Assembly: GCF_014681765.1 (NCBI RefSeq)
Contig: NZ_CP061498.1
Span: 1,736,001-1,800,000, forward strand
DNA: 64,000 nucleotides
DNA from: Roseicitreum antarcticum
Lineage (GTDB): Bacteria > Pseudomonadota > Alphaproteobacteria > Rhodobacterales > Rhodobacteraceae
Direction of reading: 5' to 3'
Part shown: positions 58,304 to 64,000 of the stretch, piece after piece
Position numbering within the stretch: the first letter of the stretch is position 1
Layout: the number at the start of each line of letters is the position of its first letter
Notes under the pieces: generated by a model
What the model saw: only the letters and a program-made list of their open reading frames with translations
Told to the model about the DNA's origin: nothing
Database searches by the model: none
Translations under genes and position numbers: made by a program

Positions 58304-59602
58304 ATGTCACGAGCGCTGATGCCGAACCTGCTGACACCGCAGGATCTTGAACCCAATTGGCGTTGGGAGGGGCGGTTGCCCGCCTGGGGCCACACCTCGG
58401 TCGATTTTGAACGCCGGATAGACCATGACCGACTGCGCCGCTACCGGCTGGCGCGCACGCGTCAGGCGCTTCAGGCGTCAAAAGCAGGCACGCTGTTGTT
58501 GTTTGACGTGAACAACATCCGCTACGTCAGCGCCACCAAGATCGGCGAATGGGAACGCGACAAAATGTGCCGGTTCTGCCTGCTGACCGGCGATGATGCC
58601 CCGTATGTCTGGGACTTCGGTTCAGCAGCAATGCACCACAAGAAATTTTCCGACTGGCTGGTGCCGGACCATTGTCGCGCCGGAGTCGTGGGGATGCGCG
58701 GTACGATCCCGCCCGAATTCGGGTTGATGCGGAAGTATGCAAAGGAAATTGCCGGGCTGATCCGCGATGCAGGCATGGGAGACATGCCGGTGGGCGTGGA
58801 CTATGCCGAAACCGCGATGTTCCACGCGCTGGCGGCAGAAGGCCTGAATGTCGTCGATGGCCAGCAGATCATGCTTGCCGCGCGCGAAATCAAGAACTGG
58901 GACGAGATCCAGCTGCTGACGCAAGCCGCCGCGATGGTCGATGGCGTTTATCATATGATCTATGAAGAACTGAAGCCCGGCATTCGTGAGAATGACATCG
59001 TCGCGCTGTCGAACAAGATGCTCTACGAGATGGGCAGCGACGACGTCGAGGCGATAAACGCGATCTCGGGCGAACGCTGCAATCCGCACCCGCATAACTT
59101 CACCGACCGCTATTTCCGCCCTGGCGATCAGGCGTTTTTCGATATTCTGCAAAGCTATCAAGGGTATCGAACCTGTTACTACCGGACCTTCAACATCGGG
59201 CGCTCGACGCCGTCGCAAAACGATGCCTATGTGAAAGCCCGCGAATGGATCGACGCCTCGATCGCCATGATCAAACCCGGGGTGTCCACCGACAAGGTGG
59301 CAGCCGTCTGGCCAAAGGCCGAAGAATTCGGCTTTCCGGATGAGGATACGGCCTTCGGGCTGCAATTCGGTCATGGGCTGGGGCTTGCGCTGCACGAACG
59401 TCCGATCATCAGCCGCGCCATCAGCATGGATCATCCCATGGAGATCAAGACCGGCATGGTTTTCGCCCTGGAAACCTATTGCCCGGCATCGGACGGCTAT
59501 TCAGCCGCCCGGATCGAGGAAGAGGTCGTGGTGACCGAAACCGGCTGCGAAGTCATCAGCCTGTTCCCCGCCGAAGAACTGCCCATCGCAAACCGTTACT
59601 GA
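58304..59602 (+). CDS. M24 (creatinase/aminopeptidase P fold) protein lacking one metal-ligand Asp
   Basis: A 432-residue pita-bread protein: an N-terminal domain (LLLFDVNNIRYVSATKIGEW) and a C-terminal M24 domain. Of the five metal ligands, the first Asp (FFDILQSYQG), the His (FGHGLGLALHERP) and the two Glu (FALETYCP, ARIEEEVVV) are present, but the second Asp is replaced: YRTCYYRTF where SDxTRTF is usual. Creatinase-type members also lack metal ligands and hydrolyse C-N bonds; DMSP lyase DddP is another non-peptidase relative but keeps this Asp. A non-peptidase role on a small molecule is likely. It is 64 bp after the SDR. Confidence 0.85.
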   Translation: MSRALMPNLLTPQDLEPNWRWEGRLPAWGHTSVDFERRIDHDRLRRYRLARTRQALQASKAGTLLLFDVNNIRYVSATKIGEWERDKMCRFCLLTGDDAPYVWDFGSAAMHHKKFSDWLVPDHCRAGVVGMRGTIPPEFGLMRKYAKEIAGLIRDAGMGDMPVGVDYAETAMFHALAAEGLNVVDGQQIMLAAREIKNWDEIQLLTQAAAMVDGVYHMIYEELKPGIRENDIVALSNKMLYEMGSDDVEAINAISGERCNPHPHNFTDRYFRPGDQAFFDILQSYQGYRTCYYRTFNIGRSTPSQNDAYVKAREWIDASIAMIKPGVSTDKVAAVWPKAEEFGFPDEDTAFGLQFGHGLGLALHERPIISRAISMDHPMEIKTGMVFALETYCPASDGYSAARIEEEVVVTETGCEVISLFPAEELPIANRY

Positions 59603-59694
59603 GACGGTCCACCGCCGGGGGTGAAAGCGCCCAGCCCCGGCGGTGTTTGCGTCAAGATGCAACATGGGGGCCGCTGCCCTGAAAGGACGACGCC

Positions 59695-60672
59695 ATGGCG
59701 AAGGCCAAGACCAATACCGAAGACTACCTGCAGATGTACCGCCAGATGGTACGCATCCGCACGTTTGAGGACAATGCCAATCAGCTGTACCTCTCGGCCA
59801 AGATGCCAGGCCTGACGCACATGTATTCGGGTGAGGAAGCCGTGGCCGTTGGCATCTGCGAAGCGCTGACAGATGACGATCGCATCACCTCGACCCATCG
59901 GGGCCACGGGCATTGCGTGGCCAAGGGGGCAGATTTCCGACAGATGTTTTGCGAACTCTTGGGCAAGGAAGAAGGCTATTGCCGAGGCAAAGGCGGATCG
60001 ATGCATATTGCCGACCAAAGCCATGGCAACCTGGGCGCGAATGCCATTGTCGGCGGATCCATGGGCATCGCCACCGGATCAGCCCTGCGCGCGAAATTGC
60101 TGGGCCAGGACGACGTGACGGTATGTTTCTTTGGCGATGGGGCGACCGCTCAGGGGCTGATGTACGAGGTGATGAACATGGCGGCCCTCTGGAGCCTGCC
60201 GGTCATCTATGCCTGCGAGAATAACGGCTATTCCGAATACACCAAAACCGAGGAAATCGCCGCAGGATCCATTACCGCGCGGGCCGAGGCCTTCGGAATC
60301 GAGGCGCATCAGGTGGACGGTCAGGATGTTATGGCGGTCAATGACCTGACGCGCAAACTGGTCGCGCGTGCCCGGAAAGGCGAAGGGCCTTTCTTCATGG
60401 AGCTGATGACCTATCGCTATCACGGCCACCATGTGGGCGACATCAACCGGGAATACTACCGCTCCAAGGCCGAAGAAAAGGAGTGGCGCGAGAACCGCGA
60501 CCCAATCATCCGCTTCCGCGCATATCTGGTCAGCGAAGGCATCGCCACGGAGGATGAGATCGAGGCAATGAATGCCGCGATCGAGCGCGATGCAACCGAG
60601 GCCGTCGCCTATGCCGAGGCCGCACGCTACCCCGATGTGTCCGAAGTGGACATGCATGTTTACGCGGATTGA
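59695..60672 (+). CDS. Thiamine-dependent dehydrogenase E1 alpha (pyruvate/acetoin dehydrogenase type)
   Basis: A 325-residue E1 alpha subunit. MYSGEEAVAVGICEALTDDD is at the substrate channel, STHRGHGHCVAKGAD follows, and the thiamine diphosphate motif GDGATAQGLMYEVMNMAALW ends with ENNGYS. The phosphorylation-loop-like YRYHGHHVGD lies nearby. It pairs with E1 beta, 10 bp downstream, to make an alpha2-beta2 enzyme that decarboxylates or cleaves a 2-oxo or acyloin substrate and passes the acyl group to lipoate. The housekeeping pyruvate dehydrogenase is usually elsewhere, and a degradative role such as acetoin-type cleavage fits the context better. Confidence 0.93.
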   Translation: MAKAKTNTEDYLQMYRQMVRIRTFEDNANQLYLSAKMPGLTHMYSGEEAVAVGICEALTDDDRITSTHRGHGHCVAKGADFRQMFCELLGKEEGYCRGKGGSMHIADQSHGNLGANAIVGGSMGIATGSALRAKLLGQDDVTVCFFGDGATAQGLMYEVMNMAALWSLPVIYACENNGYSEYTKTEEIAAGSITARAEAFGIEAHQVDGQDVMAVNDLTRKLVARARKGEGPFFMELMTYRYHGHHVGDINREYYRSKAEEKEWRENRDPIIRFRAYLVSEGIATEDEIEAMNAAIERDATEAVAYAEAARYPDVSEVDMHVYAD

Positions 60673-60682
60673 GGAGGATACA

Positions 60683-61678
60683 ATGCGCGAGATAACCCTG
60701 TCGCAGGCGGTGAACGAAGCCATCGCCGAAGAAATGCGCCGCGACCCGACCGTGTTCTTGATGGGTGAGGATGTGGCCGAGGCCGGCACCCCCTTCAAGG
60801 TTCTTTCCGGTCTGGTCGAAGAGTTCGGCACAGGACGCGTGATCGACACGCCCATTTCCGAACCCGGTTTTGTCGGCCTGGCAGTAGGGGCCGCCATGAC
60901 CGGCGCACGCCCCATTGTAGACCTGATGTTCGGCGATTTCATCTATCTGGTCATGGACCAGCTCTGCAATCAGGCCGCCAAGCAGCACTATATGTCGGGC
61001 GGCAAGCTGACGGTCCCGATGGTGCTGCGCACCAACATGGGGGCCACGCGGCGGTCGGCGGCGCAGCACAGCCAGTCCCTGCAGGCCTTGGTTGCGCATA
61101 TTCCGGGGCTGAAAGTGGCAATGCCATCCTCAGCCTATGAAGCTAAAGGGCTGATGAAAACCGCGATCCGCGACAACAACCCGGTTGTGATTTTTGAAGA
61201 CAAGCTGATGTATCAGGACAAGGCCCCAGTACCGGAGGAAGAATACCTGATCCCCTTCGGTGTGGCGCATGTGAAGCGCGAGGGGCGCGACATCACGCTG
61301 ATCGGCACGTCATCCATGGTACAAGTGGCCGAGAAGGCGGCGGAGATCCTAGCACTCGAAGGGATCAGCGCCGAGGTAATCGACCCGCGGACGATCGTGC
61401 CGCTGGATGAAGCGACACTGCTCGACAGCGTTAAGAAAACCAGCCGCGCAATCGTCATTGATGAGGGGCATCAGAGCTACGGGGTAACAGCCGAAATCGC
61501 CAGTCGTCTGAATGAAAAGGCATTCTACCACCTGGACGCCCCGGTGCTGCGCATGGGCGCGATGGATGTCCCCGTACCCTTCAGCCCTGCGCTGGAAGAC
61601 CTGACGGTGCCCACCCCCGAACAGGTCGCGGCCAATGCGCGCAAACTCTGCGCGGGGGAGTTGATCCATGCCGCATGA
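60683..61678 (+). CDS. Thiamine-dependent dehydrogenase E1 beta
   Basis: The ATG at 60683 behind GAGGAGG gives 331 residues. It has E1-beta hallmarks: FLMGEDVAEAGTPFKVLSGL, DTPISEPGFVGLAVGAAMTG, DNNPVVIFEDKLMYQ, EVIDPRTIVPLDEATLLDSV and VIDEGHQSYGVTAEIA. It forms the active site at the interface with E1 alpha. Its 3' end overlaps the lipoyl protein start by 11 bp, so the E1 alpha, E1 beta and E2-like chains are translationally linked. Confidence 0.94.
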   Translation: MREITLSQAVNEAIAEEMRRDPTVFLMGEDVAEAGTPFKVLSGLVEEFGTGRVIDTPISEPGFVGLAVGAAMTGARPIVDLMFGDFIYLVMDQLCNQAAKQHYMSGGKLTVPMVLRTNMGATRRSAAQHSQSLQALVAHIPGLKVAMPSSAYEAKGLMKTAIRDNNPVVIFEDKLMYQDKAPVPEEEYLIPFGVAHVKREGRDITLIGTSSMVQVAEKAAEILALEGISAEVIDPRTIVPLDEATLLDSVKKTSRAIVIDEGHQSYGVTAEIASRLNEKAFYHLDAPVLRMGAMDVPVPFSPALEDLTVPTPEQVAANARKLCAGELIHAA

Positions 61679-62993
61679 CGTGACAATGCCCCAACTGGGC
61701 ATGGCACAGGATGCGGGGAAAATCGTGTCCTGGCTGAAAGCGCCTGGCGACAAGGTCGCCAAAGGTGACGCGCTGTTCGAGGTGGAAACAGACAAGGCCA
61801 CGATGGAGATCGAGGCGCAGGCCAGCGGCTTTCTGACCGGCGTATCCGCCGTTGAAGGCGAAGATGTCCCCGTCGGCGCCGTGATCGCGCGCATCAGCGA
61901 CAGCGCCGAGGATGACACATCCCCGGCGCCGGCCGCGCCCAGCCGACCTGCCACCGATGCCAATGGTGACGCCGATGTGGCCCTGCCCGAAGGTCGCGCC
62001 GTCACCATGCCCCAGCTTGGCATGGCACAGGATTTCGGGATGCTCGTCAGTTGGCAAAAGGCGCCGGGCGATGCGGTGGCTGTCGATGATGTGTTGTTTG
62101 AGGTGGAAACCGACAAATCCACCATGGAAGTACCCGCAGGGGCCAGCGGCTACCTGGCCGCCACCTTGGCCGAAGCGGGCGATGAGGTTCCGGTTGGCAC
62201 CACGGTCGCCATCATCAGCGCTGATAAACCAGCAAGCCCGGTGGCACGTGCGCTCAGCGCCGCGCCCGCTGCGGCGGAAAAATCTGCGCCCTCCAAGACC
62301 CCGGCGCAACCTGACGCGACAGCACCCGCGCAATCCCGTGCCGAAGTAGCGACAACCAAACCACAATCGCAACCCGCCCCGCCAGCGGGCGCACGTGTTC
62401 TTGCGTCGCCAAAGACGCGTCGATTGGCGTTGCAAGAAGGCTTGGACCTGACGCGGCTGGTCGCGGCGGGCCACCCGCAGCCTTTCCACGTGCGCGACCT
62501 GGAAACCCTCCGCGCGATGCCAAGAGCCGGCACGCCAGCGACAAGCGCCCCTGCGGCATGCAGCCTGACGGCAAGTGTTGCGACCGACGGCTTCGCCGGT
62601 TTCGCCGACTGGGCCGCTGATGCGCATGGCCTGACGGACGCAGATGCGTTGCTGGCAGGGCTGGCGGGCGCGGGGCTGGCGGCACCTTGTACGATCACCG
62701 TCGAACGACTTGGCCGGTCGCGCAGCTATACCGTGCCTGCGGGGCGGTCGCTGGCTTCGGTCACACCATGCGAGGATGCGCCAGACCTTGTGCTGCGCGA
62801 CCTGCGTGGCACCCCTCTGCGCAGTGTGTCGATGGGGGCGGGCGATGTCCCGGCGCTGACGTTGATGGACGCGCCGGGCGGCCTCAACCTGACGCTGGAA
62901 TGCAGCGCGGCGCAGATGGACGCACAGGCCGCCATCGCGCTTTTGACCCAATTCGCAGGCGGGATGGAGCAACCGCTTCGCCACCTGCTCTGA
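61668..62993 (+). CDS. E2-like protein: two lipoyl domains, peripheral-binding domain, degenerate acyltransferase domain
   Basis: A 441-residue protein. The first lipoyl domain (1-80) has the modified Lys in VETDKATMEI, and the second (about 105-190) in VETDKSTMEV. A long Pro/Ala linker follows, then a peripheral subunit-binding domain (VLASPKTRRLALQEGLDLTR, about 245-290). The last 150 residues align in outline with the C-terminus of E2 acyltransferases (LNLTLECSAAQMDAQA... PLRHLL), but the active-site motif DHRxxDG reads SAAQMDA: the catalytic His and the Gly are gone. It is also about 80 residues shorter than a full catalytic domain. It probably carries lipoate but may not transfer acyl to CoA by the usual route. 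Confidence 0.85.
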   Translation: MPHDVTMPQLGMAQDAGKIVSWLKAPGDKVAKGDALFEVETDKATMEIEAQASGFLTGVSAVEGEDVPVGAVIARISDSAEDDTSPAPAAPSRPATDANGDADVALPEGRAVTMPQLGMAQDFGMLVSWQKAPGDAVAVDDVLFEVETDKSTMEVPAGASGYLAATLAEAGDEVPVGTTVAIISADKPASPVARALSAAPAAAEKSAPSKTPAQPDATAPAQSRAEVATTKPQSQPAPPAGARVLASPKTRRLALQEGLDLTRLVAAGHPQPFHVRDLETLRAMPRAGTPATSAPAACSLTASVATDGFAGFADWAADAHGLTDADALLAGLAGAGLAAPCTITVERLGRSRSYTVPAGRSLASVTPCEDAPDLVLRDLRGTPLRSVSMGAGDVPALTLMDAPGGLNLTLECSAAQMDAQAAIALLTQFAGGMEQPLRHLL

Positions 62994-63011
62994 CCTTCGG
63001 GGGGAACCGAA

Positions 63012-64000
63012 ATGGACTACACTGATCTCTACATCAACGGCGCATGGCATAAGACAGCCGAGCGGTTTGACGTCATCAACCCGGCAACCGAGGGCGTCAT
63101 CGCTTCGGTCGCATCGGCGGATATTGCGGATGCCGATGCCGCGCTCGATGCCGCCGAAGCTGCGATGGCCAAATGGGCCGCGCGCACGCCGCGCGAAAGG
63201 TCCGAAGTCCTGCGCCGCGCATGGGAGCTGATGACGGCACGGCTGGACCACTTCGCGCATCTGATCACCCTGGAAAACGGCAAGGCCGGAGTCGATGCCC
63301 GGGGCGAAGCAACGTATGCTGCGGAGTTCTTTCGCTGGTTTGCGGAAGAAGCCGTGCGCGCGGATGGGTTGATCACACGGGCGCCGGCATCGGGCGCGCG
63401 GATCATCGTGCAGCATAAACCTGCAGGGCTGGCCGTGCTGGTCACGCCCTGGAACTATCCTGCAGCGATGGGAACGCGCAAGATTGCGCCCGCACTGGCG
63501 GCGGGCTGCGGTGTCATCATCAAACCCGCCTCGGAAACGCCGCTGACCATGCTTGCGCTGATGCCACTCCTGGAAGAAGCTGGCGTGCCAAAGGGCCTCG
63601 TCAACGTGCTCCCCTCGCGCAAGACTGGCGCGCTGGTGGATCATATGCTTCAAGATCCCCGCGTGCGCGTTGTCAGCTTCACCGGCTCGACCAGCGTGGG
63701 GCGCAAACTGCTGAAATCCGCCGCCGATCAGGTCCTCAAACCCGCGATGGAACTAGGTGGCAATGCGCCGCTGATCGTATTCGACGACGCGGATATGGAT
63801 GAAGCCATCACGGGCACCATGCTGGCAAAGATGCGCAACCTGGGCGAAGCCTGTACCGCCGCCAACCGCATCTATGTGCATGAAAACGTGGCAGATGAAT
63901 ACACCCGCCGCCTGACAGCAGCCATGTCAGCGCTGAAAGTCGGCGACGGCACCGATGCATCAGTCGATGTGGGTCCGCTGGTCAATGCCGCGACCCGCGA
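63012..64000 (+). CDS. Aldehyde dehydrogenase (NAD(P)+, succinate-semialdehyde type), cut by window end
   Basis: About 330 residues are visible. It has VTPWNYPAAMGTRKIAPALA, the NAD-site PASETPLTMLALMPLLEEAG, FTGSTSVGRKLLKSAADQVL, the Glu of MELGGNAPLIVFDDAD and the catalytic Cys in NLGEACTAANRIYV. It continues beyond the right edge with no stop. It is 18 bp after the E2-like gene behind GGGGGGAACC. It oxidises an aldehyde to an acid, probably a product of the E1/lipoyl reaction. Confidence 0.92.
   Translation, partial: MDYTDLYINGAWHKTAERFDVINPATEGVIASVASADIADADAALDAAEAAMAKWAARTPRERSEVLRRAWELMTARLDHFAHLITLENGKAGVDARGEATYAAEFFRWFAEEAVRADGLITRAPASGARIIVQHKPAGLAVLVTPWNYPAAMGTRKIAPALAAGCGVIIKPASETPLTMLALMPLLEEAGVPKGLVNVLPSRKTGALVDHMLQDPRVRVVSFTGSTSVGRKLLKSAADQVLKPAMELGGNAPLIVFDDADMDEAITGTMLAKMRNLGEACTAANRIYVHENVADEYTRRLTAAMSALKVGDGTDASVDVGPLVNAATR

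Noticed and set aside
58304-59602. DMSP lyase DddP
   Set aside because: The fold family is the same, but the DddP active-site Asp is replaced and the flanking sequence differs; the neighbourhood does not suggest DMSP metabolism.
61581-63653. A 690-codon open frame on the minus strand
   Set aside because: It lies antisense to the E2-like and aldehyde dehydrogenase genes, has no recognisable domain, and is a GC-rich shadow of real coding sequence.

Overview
The window reads as chromosomal DNA of an alphaproteobacterium of the Rhodobacteraceae (Roseobacter-like) type. The backbone is GC-rich and densely packed, with many 4-bp gene overlaps. The dnaK promoter fits the alphaproteobacterial RpoH consensus (CTTG-N18-CCTATAT), and GTP cyclohydrolase II carries the long N-terminal extension common in this family. 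The genus cannot be named from the sequence alone.

Region 1 (1-25 kb) is housekeeping backbone: a LysE exporter end, an ABC exporter overlapping an RNA m5U methyltransferase, a NaChBac-type sodium channel, two L,D-transpeptidases, ribA, an orphan response regulator, exonuclease III, a thioredoxin-TPR protein, LON-domain and Trm112 proteins, a SulP transporter with a universal stress protein, dnaK-dnaJ, tRNA-Met(CAT), a Do-type protease, rarA, the glutathione-dependent formaldehyde pair (class III alcohol dehydrogenase and S-formylglutathione hydrolase), a LacI regulator and tRNA-Arg(CCT). One ABC ATPase gene here is cut immediately after LSGG by a small element end that recurs at 32.6 kb.

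Region 2 (25.3-47.3 kb) is an accessory island that starts at tRNA-Arg(CCT). It holds an IS3-family element with an IS21-family element inside it, a second IS3-family element at the junction of a 285-bp tandem duplication that splits a HipT/HipA-like kinase, a truncated hipBA pair, a RepC-like fragment, a very large RTX secreted protein with 690-bp tandem repeats and a poly-G frameshift, and IS1182, IS66, IS5 and IS110 remnants. It also holds an intact IS256 with an 8-bp target duplication, two GNAT acetyltransferases and a ygiC/ygiB-like pair. Most one-base frameshifts in the window lie here.

Region 3 (47.3-64 kb) returns to backbone with dinB and an EamA transporter. It then enters a divergent catabolic locus. 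Leftward are an RbsA-type ATPase, two RbsC-type permeases, an SDR and a periplasmic binding protein. Rightward are a cytoplasmic winged-helix protein fused to an ABC-type solute-binding domain, a second SDR, an M24/creatinase-like protein lacking one metal-ligand Asp, E1 alpha and beta of a thiamine-dependent dehydrogenase, a two-lipoyl-domain E2-like protein whose acyltransferase active-site His is absent, and an aldehyde dehydrogenase that runs off the window. My reading (inference) is that a polyol or sugar-like compound is imported, oxidised by SDRs, cleaved by the E1/lipoyl system and finished by the aldehyde dehydrogenase, under control of the fusion regulator acting at paired TCCAATATGGA sites.
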